The notes beneath the pieces were generated by a model. That model saw nothing but the letters and a program-made list of their open reading frames with translations, was not told the DNA's origin and searched no databases. A stretch of DNA of 64,000 bases, taken from Ailanthus altissimus (taxonomy: Eukaryota > Streptophyta > Magnoliopsida > Sapindales > Simaroubaceae). Of the stretch, positions 46,717-57,959 are shown in pieces (position 1 is the stretch's first letter; the number at the start of each line of letters is the position of its first letter). The DNA lies in NCBI GenBank assembly GCA_946807835.1, contig OX327706.1:24727001-24791000 (forward strand), written 5' to 3'. The translations under genes and the position numbers were made by a program.

Positions 46717-48189
46717 TTTTTTTTTAATTTATTTTTTTTATTGAAATTAATTATTTTTAGTTTATGTATTAAAAAAATAATTAATTTATTAAGTATAAAA
46801 AATAAAAAGTTATTTAATTAAATAATTTATATTATATAACTAAAATATAATTTTTTTATTAATTTAATAAAAAAGTTAAAATTAATTGTTTTATAAAAAC
46901 TAAAAAATTATTTTATTAAATAATTTATAATATATAATTATTTATTAATTTAATAAAAAATTAAATTAATTATTTTAATAAAAAGTTATATTTTAATAAT
47001 ATAAATTATTTAGTTTAATAATTTTTTATAAATTAATTAATTATTTTAATTAATTATTTATTTTTTAATACATTAATTTAAATATAATTAATTTAAATAA
47101 AAATTAAAATTAAATTAATAAATAAATAAAAGCAAAGTTTGGCAAAAGCCAAGCTTTGTTGAGCTTTTGCCCAATTGCTGGGCGCACGCCGATGCGCCCA
47201 ATAAGTATTTTTTTTTTATATTTTTAATTTTTATTTATTTTTATATTAATTTATTTATAAAAAAATAAAATATTAAAGAATTTATATTATTTAATTATAT
47301 TATGATTTTTTAAAAACTATTAGTCATTATAAATAATATTTTTTATAATTAATTATAAAATTATTAAAATTGTAATAAGGATAAAATAGTCAACAGAATA
47401 TTTATTTGGTTAATAAAATTTAAAATATTTAACTTAAGTGAAAAAAAAAAATTATATTAAATTAATGGTTAACTTAAAAAATTTCCCAAACATAAATTGG
47501 ATCCAACACTACTGCTGCTGCTGCAGCCTGCAGTATCAATGGACGTTCACTTTAACTTGTCATATTCAACAATTACTTCTATTTTGCTCTTTAACTTGTT
47601 TCCAATAGCAAGAGTTACCCAATTAATTGAAGGGGCGGAGAGGAAGCAAAGACCAAACTTGTTCAATAATAATCAACTGAAATAAAGTTACAAGTGCTTA
47701 AGAAACTGAGACAGTGAAAGATGGGAGAGCCATAATTAGTTTACTAATGCAGTAATTATATAGCAAATTTTAGGTGCTATTTTATGTACGAAAATAGATT
47801 ATCCTTTCCGTTTGAATCGTCAGTGTGTGGATTTATTTGAAACGAAGTTGGAAAAAAAAATGGCTCTTTATTTTCATTAATAATTTTTTTTAAAAGATAT
47901 TTAATTTGACATTTTAGAGATAATCTTAAGTTTGTGTTGAGAAAATAAGTAAAATCTCACATTAGCAATAAATGAAAAGAGTCATAAGTATATAAAGAAT
48001 GAATCATATTTTAATTAGTACGAAAAAAATTTTAATAGAACCTAAAAGTAAAATTATAAACCTTAATCTTAAAGTAGTTAATATTATACTAATATAAATA
48101 TATGTATGGTTTATTATACTCCTATAAATTGTATCAAAGTCAAGTCTAAAGTTAGTCATGTAAAAAAAATCTTCAGTGTCGAATGAAAA

Positions 48190-50090
48190 AGTGGTGAACT
48201 TGATAAAATCTTAGTTTATTTGCGATAAAATCTGTGGTTAACCTCTATAGACAAATAGTGGTAAATTTTTTAGCCTTCTTGTAAGGTATGTTCTTTCAAT
48301 ACAATAATGCGGAATTTACCTAATAGAGCGGGCTTTTAAGATAGGCAATGCATGTGGCTCAACACAATGAATATGAGTAGCAGACTCAATGGAGCGATGT
48401 TTTCCTACGTGGAAGATTGACAAATAGGTCATATAAGGCGTGTTCTCTCAACACAGTGATGCTAAGTTAAAGCAGGCTCTCAAGGTAGGCGATGTAATAA
48501 TCTGATGCTTTACGTAAGGTGTGCAGCTCAACACAATAAAGATGAGTAACAGACTCAAGATAGGTGATGCGATAATCTGGTGCTTCATGAAAAGCATGCA
48601 GCCCAATGCATTGAAGATGAGCAATAGACTCAAGGGAACGAGGTCTATCTGTGTGAAGATGGACAAATGGGTCATGTAAGGCATGTTCTCTTAACACAAA
48701 GATGTGGAGTTAGAGCAGGCTCTTAAAGTAGGCGGTGTGATACTCTAACACTTTATATAAGGCATGCAACCCAACACAGTAAAAATGAGTAGCAACCTCA
48801 AGGGAGTGAGGTCTTCCTTCTGTAGAGGAAATCTTCGATGCAAAAAAGAATGTGGTGAGCCTAGTAAAACTTCGGTTTGTTTGCAACGAGATCCATGGTT
48901 AAACTTTATAGATAAGCAGTGGTGTGCTTTAAGCCTTCATGTAAAACGTGTTCTATTAGTGCGATATTCTGGTGCTTCACGTAAAACATGTGGCCTAATG
49001 TAGTAAAATATGAGTAACAGACTTAAGAGAGCAAAGTCTTCCTATGTGGAAGATGAATGGATTCTAGTGTTTGACGTAAAGAATGGAGCCAAACGCAGTG
49101 AATATGCGTAGCATACTCGAAGGAGCGAGGTCTTCCTTATGTGGAGGAAATCTTCAACGTTGAATAAGGTGATGAATAAGGATGGCAAAATTTAGATTTA
49201 GATTTAGATTTTTTTTTTAATGAACCCAAGGTTTTACTTGGGTTTTTCAAAATTTGTGTTTAAATCTAGGTCTAGATTCTGGTAATCCGAATCTGGATTT
49301 AAGCCCAAATTTTTTTTAAAATTTTTTTTTTAATTTTATGTGAAATTTAAACTTTTGAAATATTTACTTTGTAAAACAATTATTAGATTCATATATATTA
49401 AATTTAGATTAAGAATTTTATGAATTAATTTTAGACTTTAAAAAATAAAAATAAATAAATAAAATAGGGATCCCTAGTATGGGTTTTTGGGTTCCCGTAA
49501 AAATTTGGATCTAGATTTTTCAAAAAAAAAAAACGACCCAGATTTTGGATTTAGGTTCAAATCCGAGTTTTTCTAGGTCTGGATTCGAGTTTAGGTTATT
49601 TTTTTCATCCCTAATGGTAAGACTGTAAAACCTTAGTTTGTTTACGATGGGATCCGTGGTTAAGCTCTATAGATAAGCGGTGTTATGTTCTGAGCCTTCA
49701 TGTTAAGCATGTTCTCTCAATACAGTGTTGTAGAGTTTACCTTATAAAGTAGGCTCTCAAGGTAGGTAGCGTAATACTTTGATACTTCACGTAAGGCATG
49801 AGGCCCAACACAGTGAAAATGTGTAGCAAGTTCAAGGAAGCGAAGTCTTTTTGGGTGAAGATGGATGGATAGGTTATGTAAAACGTGTTCTTTCAACACA
49901 GTGATGAGATGTTTACCTGATAAAATGGGCTCTTAAGGTAGGCGGTGCAATATTTTGGTGCTTCACGTAAGACGTGCGTCCCAACACTGAGACGAGTATA
50001 CTCAAGAGAGCAAGGTTTTCATATGTAGAAGATGGAAGAATGGGTGTTCGTTTAGGGGATGCTCAAACCACGTAGAATAGTATGGTCTTT
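48190..50090. repeat. Higher-order tandem repeat array
   Basis: About eight degenerate units carry phrases such as CACGTAAGGCATGCAGCCCA, ACACAGTGAAGATGAGTAGC and GGAGCGAGGTCTTCC. A longer unit (starting GTGGTGAACTTGATAAAATC) recurs at about 48190, 48850 and 49615, giving a higher-order period of roughly 650-760 bp. The array forms the whole interior of the TRIM-like element. Confidence 0.82.
49177..49613. mobile_element. hAT-like MITE inserted in the tandem array
   Basis: The left end TAAGGATGGCAAAATTTAG and right end (inward) TAGGGATGAAAAAAATAACC are terminal repeats. The interior has repeated TTTAGATTTAGATT, ATCCGAATCTGGATTT and GGATTTAGGTTCAAATCC motifs like the copy at 28044-28467. The 8 bp flanks match poorly. 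Confidence 0.65.
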
Positions 50091-50547
50091 TATTCGATGA
50101 AGCATTGTTAAGGAAGCAAAATAAGTCATACATTAGCAAGAAATAGGAAGAATCATGAATATATATAAAGATTGAATCATATCTTCATTATTATGACACC
50201 TTTTAAGTAGAACTCAAGAGCAAAAATATAAGAATTTATGTTCAAAGTAAACAATATCATACCAATATAAAAATATACGTAATTTATTAAGCTCTTACAA
50301 TGTTAATTTTGTTTTTTTTTTCTTTTTATGTCTAAAGAAGAAATTGAAACGAAATAAGAACTAATTATCAAAGACTACTGCTGCAACAGCGTAATGCATT
50401 ATATATTCATTAATCAAATTATTGTACAAATAAGGTAATGCAATGGTTTATATTTAGACTTGCTTTGAAAACTTATGTATGCGAATTAAGTTTAAAAAAG
50501 TAGTGGGTAAGCATCAATGTTATCCCATATTTCAAATAAAACAAAAT

Positions 50548-53542
50548 TGTTGCGGATATCAAGTCATGCACTTCAGTTTGATACCCATATGACATCAACT
50601 AAGCCACATTCTTAATACATTTTTTACTCTATGCACAACAGAAAATCATAACTCACACCATAAGTAAGAACATATAAGATTAACACACCAATAAAGATAA
50701 AAAAAAAAACCAATCAACAAAACACAAGATATAGGTGGGTCAGCCCAAAATTGCATACGTCTACGGATGATCCATGATCCAGTTTCTTATTATTGATATA
50801 GATCACTAAATATCTTCTTACATCATTAATGATCTCACAAGACCCCTTAGTATATCTCATAGAAACCTCTAAGTATTTACCTTTGATCACCACGACTCTA
50901 TAAGACTTCTTAGTATCTCATCATAAGAGAATTTTACAAGGAATATAAGAATAGTCTGAGCATCTAAACCAAAAAGATCTATGGTATTTCTTTTGTTCAC
51001 TTAAGAACCAAAGAAAAACACTCCCCAAAGGTTACACCCTAATGTGTGGTGCATTTAGTGCCTACCTAGCTCCTCTATTTTCTCCTATGGTTATATCTTA
51101 AAACTTTAGATGCTTGTCTTTCTCTTGTGTTTAGAAGAGTTTATATAAGGAATAAAACATCTTTAGAAACCCTAAACCTAGTTGGAATAAAAGTCCTTAT
51201 TTGTAGGAATCCTAATCCCACTTAAAGAAGTTAATTGAGCCAAAACAGAAAATACACTAAAGATATCGCATGGTTAGTAACCGCGTGAATAGTACCTGTC
51301 ATAAATAGAAACTATCGTGAACAGTATCCGCCGCCGCACACAACAGTGTCGCCGCATGATCAGTACTCATTCTTTTGCTTTTTCGTTTTACTCCCCTTTT
51401 GTACACTCAATGTGTACTTGACTGAATAATGATTCTCCTCTTGGTATTCATCTTAATTCTTACCCATACAAGATTGTTGAATAACCAATTTTTAACAAAT
51501 CCCCTCATTGATTCAAAATCTCTTTCCATGAAGTTAATCATCATTACCTCTCATTGACCAATGCTTATTAGCATTGTCTATAAGTTAAGTCTCAAACTTA
51601 ACTAAGGCTCTTATAACTACAATCTCTAAATATTCTAAAATGTTGATGTCTAAAGTAATTCAATGTTGCGATCTTCTATATCCAGAAGACACAATGACCA
51701 CAATCCCTTAATGGTGAAAATACATTCTTGCCATCACTACTCTTCCCACATATTCTCTTTCGACCCCTGCCCGAAAGTGATATAATTCAAAAGCTTTTAT
51801 GGTCTGTTTCAAATCAACAACTCTATGTTGATCCCATTCGAAGCACTTTTCTTCAAGTACATAGCCTCCTTCTGTCTTATCACTTTCCGATCCTTTTGCT
51901 TCCCATTTAGTATTCCTTCATTCTATTCCATGAATCTCCCTATTTTGATCTAGTAGTCTCGAGTCCATTAGGTTTTCATGAGATGAGGAATCAAATCTCA
52001 TACCTAATCCCTCCCTTGTCTTTTTCACCATGTAGTCTCAATCTTATTCTACTAATCCCTTATGACTTACCATAAGCCATGTTTCTCTAATTGGTAAATA
52101 ATGATTCTCTATGACTTATATGAAAATACTACCCTAGATTCAAAAAAATAGTTCATCCATCAAACACTTATTCCTCCAAAAGCTCTCATGCAATCAAAGT
52201 ATTTGCCTAGTGATCTAACAGACTTGCAAATCCACATTTCTCATATTTTTGTCTTTATCTTAGAACTATCCCTTCAAGTGCTCTAGATACTTTTTGGATT
52301 TACCTTTTAATCTTGATTATTTTTTTTTTCCATCTTTATTTTGTATCCAATTTAAATGATTCTTCTGAGTAGGACTTAGATGACGCCATCTTCTTAGTAG
52401 TCTTCTTTTTTTAAGAGTGATCCTTACCACAAAAAAAAAAAAAAAATCTCAATAAAACCATCATCTTTTTCTCTTTCAGATAATCATCTTTCTTATTGTT
52501 CTTCTCTTATATTTATGAGTCCTTATAGTTGACAATCTTTACTCTTCAATCTAATACTACTGCCTATGCTCTGCAATCTGGAATTCAACCCAAGCTCTGA
52601 TACCAATTTGTTACGGATATCAAGCCACACACTTAAATTTGACACCCCTATGGCATCAACTAATCCACAGCCTTGATACCCCTTTTATTCTATGAGCAGC
52701 GAAAAACCATAACTCACACCATAAGTAAGAATACATAAGATCAACATACCAATAAAGATAAAGAAAACAAACCAATCAACACGATATAAGATATACGTGG
52801 TTCGACCCAAAATTTCCCACGTCCACGGAGGATCCATGATCCTGTTTCTTATTATTGATATAGATCACTAAGTATCTTCTTACATCATCAATGATACCAC
52901 AAGTCCTTTTAGTATCTACCTTTAATCACCATAACTCTCCAAGACTTCTTAGTATCTTCTCATAAGAGATTTTTACAATAAATATAATAATAGCCTAAGC
53001 ATTTAAGCCAAAAGGATCTATGGTGTTTCTTTTGTTCACTTAAGAATCAAAAGAAAACACTCCCCAAAGGTTACACCCTATTGTGTGGTGCACTTAGTGC
53101 CTACCTAACTTTTCTATTCTCTTTTATGGTTACATCTTAAAACTTTAGATGCTTTTCTTTTTTTTGTGTTTAAAAGGTTTATATAAGGAATAAAAATACT
53201 TTTAGAAACCCTAAACCTAATTAGAATAAGAGTCCTTATTTGTAGGAGTCCTAATCTCATTTAAAGAAGTCAACTGAGCCAAAACAAGAAATACCCTAAA
53301 ATAGCTGTGTGAATAGTAACTACGCAAACAGTAACCTGCAAACAATATCTAATAAACAATAAATATAATAAATAGTACCTAATCGCCATACGCAATAGTA
53401 TTCATCGTATAAACAGTATCTATTTTTTTATTTTACTCATTCTTTATACGCTTAATGCGTACTTAATTTTATAATGACTCTACTTTTAATATTTATTTTA
53501 ATTTTTAATCATACAAATTTATTAAATTATTAATTTTTAATA
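50548..53542 (-). mobile_element. Non-autonomous LTR retrotransposon, family A (3.0 kb)
   Basis: The LTRs are 50548-51497 (3' LTR) and 52609-53542 (5' LTR), running minus strand. Plus-strand ends are TGTTGCGGATATC...TTTTTAACA. The target duplication AAAAT is exact at 50543-50547 and 53543-53547. The primer-binding site TGGTATCAGAGC (initiator tRNA-Met) is at 52594-52605 on the minus strand, two to three bases inside the 5' LTR. The other junction has a polypurine tract, CAATGAGGGGATT, on the minus strand next to 51497. The 1.1 kb interior keeps only a possible gag start (MASSKSYSEESFKLDTK near 52395) followed by stops, so it depended on proteins from elsewhere. Confidence 0.93.
52394..52450 (-). 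pseudogene. Short gag start in the family A element
   Basis: A minus-strand ATG opens about 17 codons (MASSKSYSEESFKLDTK) before TAA, at a typical distance from the primer-binding site. The resemblance to Copia gag N-termini is weak because it is so short. Confidence 0.35.
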
Positions 53543-56500
53543 AAAATAAATTAATTTAAAAATAAATAAAAATAATAATAAATGCGAGAAAATGATTAGA
53601 AGGAAATCTTAATCCAAATATATATATATATATATATGTATGTATCTTTTTCCCATTAAAAAGCACTTGTCATAAAGAGATTCTGAACAACACGCCTAGT
53701 CAAATCAAATAGTAAAATAGATGATAAACAAATTGTGTAGATGCCAGTTTCAAGAAAATATGATGGTGAGCACTACTACTTTTTCAGCAGCTAAGAAAAT
53801 GAGACCAGACGTGTATATCCATTCACCACTTAGCTTGATTCCTCTCTTCACCTATTAGTTTGAACTTTGAAATCATTTTCATGATGAGCGTCGTTAAATG
53901 GTTGGTGTTGAAGTACAAGTTGAAACAAAGTGTATTTATTATACAAAGTGAATGATTGCACTCCCATATTGGGAGGCCAGAAACATTTTCGTAAGACTCT
54001 TAAATCTCCTTTAAAGATAAGAAAAATGGATGGTTTTAGACTGGGAATTTAGAAGACACAGGAGCAAAAATATTGGAAAAGTTAAGAATAACAGAAGGAA
54101 CCCTAGAAAGAAAAATAGAACACGTACTTGAAACCCTTTTAAATTTTCATTTCTTAGAACATTATAAAATTAAATTTCAACATTTAGAAAATTTTAAAGG
54201 AATAAATTGCTAAAGGTCGAGGTTTTAAGATCTTTACGGTGATTTTATCTACATATATTATATTGCTAGTCTATTTCCTATAAAATAAACGAAACGCTTG
54301 TGTGGATACCCGATACTAAAGTGATTTGATTCTTGGCGTTGTTTGAATGGGCATCATGAGCGGTCTTTTTAGCAACAGGCTATGAGCCTAGGACCTGCAA
54401 TTTGCATATGAATCTGCACAAGACTTGAAGCCAAAACCTGATAAGACGTCATTATTCATGGCTGCAACATCGTTTCTTCGACGATATTTTTCAGAGCACA
54501 ACTCCTTCTTGGCCCATATCAATTATTCTTAGCTTGAATTCATAAACCTCGCCTGATTTGATCCGACTTAAACCCAATAACATAGCATCCCATAATATCA
54601 CATAGTTTTTAAGTGTACGAATGCTATTATATTTTGGACAATAAAGATTGGCATAACCACTGATCTGCCGTGATCTGATGCCTTAATCAAAGTCGTTTTA
54701 ATTTGGGGTTTTATCTTTTCAAAATTTTTCTGTAGAAAATCTCTCCTTAATATTCTCATTAACGTAATTGTCGTGTTGGTATTTACTTATTTAAAAAATA
54801 TAGCGAAAACATATTAAACATCAAAACTAATAAATCACATAATAAATTAAAAAAAATTTAACATGGTTTATTTTAATTAAAATTATATTTATAAATTAAA
54901 AAATAATCTACTATAATCTTATAGTATTATTGCACCTATTACTTTAAACTACAGTTTATATCATGTTCTAAATAATTTGGCCGAGGCTATCTATGCCGTT
55001 GGAGGATGATTCATTCAAAGTCAATAATTGTTGCTTTTATGGCCGATCGAGCAAGCAGAACTAACTAGCTAGCCATGTATCTTCCAAATTATAGAAGAGA
55101 TTACAGCTTTTTACAACATGTAATAACACGTACAAAATCATCGAGACAGAAATTTCTTATTCTAGTTTTCAGCAGGGAAATGGGGGACGCCATATACATG
55201 AAAAAGGAAAGCTGACTATTAAATATTGAAATAGAAAAGCAGTCCTTAAGCCAAAGAAAAAAGTATGTTAATACACGAACCAAAAGTGCCCACCAGAAGG
55301 TAAATGTGAGAACGTTATCCTGAAGCTTGTTCAATTCTCATGATAATATTTTATTCAAAAGTTATGGACATGTGTCGAACATTTTGCCGTCTGTATTAAC
55401 TTTACAATGTCATTTTAAAATAATTATCAAGGAAAAGTTAGTAACGAATGATATTTTATTTCTTTTATAATGATAATCACAGAAGAATGGTTTTGACCAA
55501 AACAACCATATTATGGGGCCTTTTTTTCTATTCCAACACCGAAAGGTCGAATGCTCATATAATAACTTGTGTTTGTGGTTTTTGATGAATAAAGACACCA
55601 TGAACAGTCAGCTAAAACTAAAGTAGAATTTAAGGAAGATGGCATATTTGTTTGCGATCCAATGCACAGAGACAGTATCAAAGCCAAGGTTGGCCAAAAT
55701 GAAATCAAATCATTAAAATAGAAAAGGTCCTTAGTTTATTAATTAAGATGCATAAACACTAAGAAAAGGCAAGGCTAATCCTAAATAAAGTAGAATTAAA
55801 GAAAGAAGATTCTTATTTATTTTCTTGTTTGTTAACAGCTATTAATGTAATTGAGCTATGTTGAAAAGTTGCACTTCTTCTATTTGTTATCTTATTATAA
55901 TAATTAAAATATAAAATTTATATTTTAAATGATGTGATATTTAATACATCAATTATTTATTAGTATTGTATAACTATCATAATAAAAAAAATTTAAAAAT
56001 TAATAACTATTTAATAAATAATAGTCACAGATTTGTGATACATTACTTAAAATATAAATTTTATATTATAATTATGTATACGTTGCACTACTCTAAATTA
56101 AATATAATTGTAATTAACAATCACAATCAAGCGTGCATCCGAACTAATTAAGCCTATTTGTAACTTTTTGTAGTCATGGGTTTGCTCTTTTATCATTAAG
56201 GGATTAAATTAACCTTTGTCTAAGAACATATATCAAATAGATTTTTGACATAGATCAAAGTTTCAAAATTTTAATAAACTTTTGTGTAGATTGATATATC
56301 TCTCGAACGTGTATATAATATACGATGCATGTCATGGCAGCCGGATAAGTACTTCTTTTCCAACGAAGGCCTATGGCCCTGTAGGCTACAGCCAGCCACA
56401 TGCGTGGAAGATCAAAGCAAAAGGTACGCATGTGAATGGGATGAAATCATCAAAGAATCCTAGTACCCAACCTTGGAAATTAGAGGTCAACAAGAATCGA

Positions 56501-56560
56501 CAAAATTTTTAAGGTTGAGATTGGTACGGTAAAAATAATTAAAATTTGTCAATATTTTTT
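53543..56560. other. Intergenic DNA
   Basis: An AT microsatellite at about 53618-53637. 54300-54560 and 55000-55700 have mixed composition with only short open frames that I do not support as genes. 55890-56080 is a hairpin of A/T arms (TTAAAATATAAATTTTATA and its complement) of the MITE type also present in intron 5 of the gene at 27271. Confidence 0.45.
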
Positions 56561-56563
56561 ATT

Positions 56564-57130
56564 GTTGAAGCGTAAATAATTAAATAAATAATAAACTCAA
56601 AGTATATATTATAGTAATTAAGAAAATTAGAGAAAAAAATTAAAGAAATAAAATATAAAATTTACGTAATTCGACAATTTGTTCACATTTACAATAGATA
56701 AAAACCACACTTTTTTATTATTAAATTACAAGACACTCACAAAATATGTTTTTTATAAAAAAAAAGAATTCACAAAGAACAAATTATCTCTTATAAATTA
56801 GAATTTTCTCTTATTAAGAATCACAAAGTATGCTATGATTACAAAAATCACTTAAATATTTTTACAAATTAATAAAGAGCTTTTATATAGGTTAACTCTA
56901 AACGTATGAGAGTTATTTTAAGGAAACTTGAAACAAGTAGAAAATGAACTCAAAACAGTAAATACTTTTCCTGCATCAGGGCCGTAGCACCCAGCCTTAG
57001 GCAGTCGCACTTTCTCTGATTACCTCCTTTCATGTCCGTTTCATTTTTTCGCACATCCAACGCATTTAACTTGTTCCTTAAATTATATTATAAAAAATTT
57101 TAATCAACTTTCTCACATTTATTAATAATG
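56564..57130. mobile_element. Decayed family A-like LTR fragment
   Basis: Begins near TATTGTTGAAGCGTAAATAA and contains TTTACGTAATTCGACAATTT where family A has ACGTGGTTCGGC. It also has GCACCCAGCCTTAGGCAGTC, and ends in AATTATATTATAAAAAATTT-like sequence. Edges are approximate. Confidence 0.4.
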
Positions 57131-57470
57131 ATATCATTGATGAAAAAACACTATTGATAATACATCTAAAGCTTTTATATTACAATAAAAAAAAACTATC
57201 AAGATCTATTCATATACTTGCGTATTGATGAGTATTTGAACACAATCTCTTACAACAAAGAGGAATAATGCTATCCCCAATCGAGAATAGACCTAAAAAC
57301 TAAGGAATCTAACCATTCCACAGAAGAGAGATACAACTCTTACAAGAAGGAACAAAATCCCCCATAGAAAGGGACAAAACCCACCAAATAGATTATTACA
57401 TCCACAAATATATTCAAAGCTATTCAACCCAGCTGTCAATATCAAATAAACACAAAACAAACAACTACAA

Positions 57471-57929
57471 TCAGAAAATGAAAATGAAAATTAGAGCTTT
57501 CATTGTCCGGCCAGCATCATCATCCATGTGGAGGTTCAGCTCGGAATTGCTCTGCACAAGAGGCGATGGAGAGGCTTGGACTGTCGGGATCTGTTGTTCC
57601 ACTGAATTAAGGCTGCGCAATAGCTGCAGATGATGGCAGTGAATGCTCGGGTGGATGAATTTGTTTGCACGATGATGGATTTGCAGAGACAGTAGGCTAC
57701 ATATGCTTACAGGAAAGGAATATAGGCGATGGAGATCGGCATCCATCTTTTGGCTAGTAGAGACAAAACAGATCAAAAATCGAGAAAAACGAAGGAGAAA
57801 AAGGAAAAACAAAAAGGCAGAAAAGCTAGAAAAAGGAAGAAATGAATCATTTAAGGAGTTTGAGGGTTTGTTTGTCCACTGGAGAGAGGGCAGAAAGACC
57901 CTCTCTCCGGTGGAAATGGATTGTAGCAA
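57471..57929 (-). CDS. Possible small gene or exon, product unknown
   Basis: A 152-codon minus-strand open frame in a patch that is less AT-rich than its surroundings. The reading before the first ATG is pyrimidine-rich, like a leader. The first ATG (near 57750) opens MDADLHRLYSFP, after which a donor-like CCT|GTAAGCAT appears, so the real gene may be spliced there. The remaining reading (HLQLLRSLNSVEQQIPTVQA, then SNSELNLHMDDDAGR) is not recognised. It could equally be untranslated sequence or part of an old retroelement. Confidence 0.3.
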   Translation of the reverse strand: MLQSISTGERVFLPSLQWTNKPSNSLNDSFLPFSSFSAFLFFLFLLRFSRFLICFVSTSQKMDADLHRLYSFPVSICSLLSLQIHHRANKFIHPSIHCHHLQLLRSLNSVEQQIPTVQASPSPLVQSNSELNLHMDDDAGRTMKALIFIFIF

Positions 57930-57959
57930 AGGCTAGGTTTCTTTTTAGATGATTTGAGG

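Larger units (their letters stand above)
45285..47487. mobile_element. Foldback MULE-like element (2.2 kb) with long inverted arms
   Basis: The left end AGGGAAATTTTTTAAGTTGA and right end (inward) GGGAAATTTTTTAAGTTAAC begin inverted arms that match for about 300 bp, up to the GGGCGC-rich blocks. Weaker inverted similarity runs on toward the centre, so nearly the whole element is a giant palindrome. It is flanked by AAACATAAA on both sides (45276-45284, 47488-47496), a 9 bp duplication typical of Mutator-like elements. No transposase. It contains GC-rich and AT-rich tandem repeats and sits inside the AAA pseudogene exon. Confidence 0.88.
45190..47756 (+). pseudogene. AAA-ATPase exon-2 pseudogene, split by a foldback element
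   Basis: 45190-45284 reads SGL...SIPGDEKTIVLTTKYK, matching the exon-2 start (DGLWSS-GDERIIVFTTNH) with frameshifts. After the 2.2 kb insertion, 47497 onward resumes LDPTLLLLLQPAVSMDVHFN, matching DPALLRPGRMDVHV with the Arg-Pro-Gly-Arg segment degraded into a CTG-repeat-like stretch. After a deletion, 47610-47756 matches the C-terminal coding region of the gene at 36215 at the DNA level (AGAGTTACCC, GAGGAAGCAAAGACCAAA, AAACTGAGACAGTGAAAGATG). No exon 1 is seen upstream. It is a third member of a local AAA-ATPase family and is dead. Confidence 0.85.
47935..50299 (+). mobile_element. Short-LTR (TRIM-like) element with tandem-repeat interior
   Basis: Direct terminal repeats 47935-48126 and 50105-50299 share TGTTNAG-type starts, CATTAGCAANAAATNGAAAG-like and TATATAAAGANTGAATCATA phrases, and end ...TNTTAYA. 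After the left repeat comes AATTGTATCAAAGTC, which resembles the initiator tRNA-Met primer-binding site TTGGTATCAGAGC. The interior has no coding capacity and consists of tandem repeats plus a hAT-like MITE. I could not find matching 5 bp flanks. Confidence 0.65.

Noticed and set aside
48448..48697. Overlapping minus-strand frames with Leu/His-rich repeats
   Set aside because: They are translations of the tandem repeat array, not a protein.
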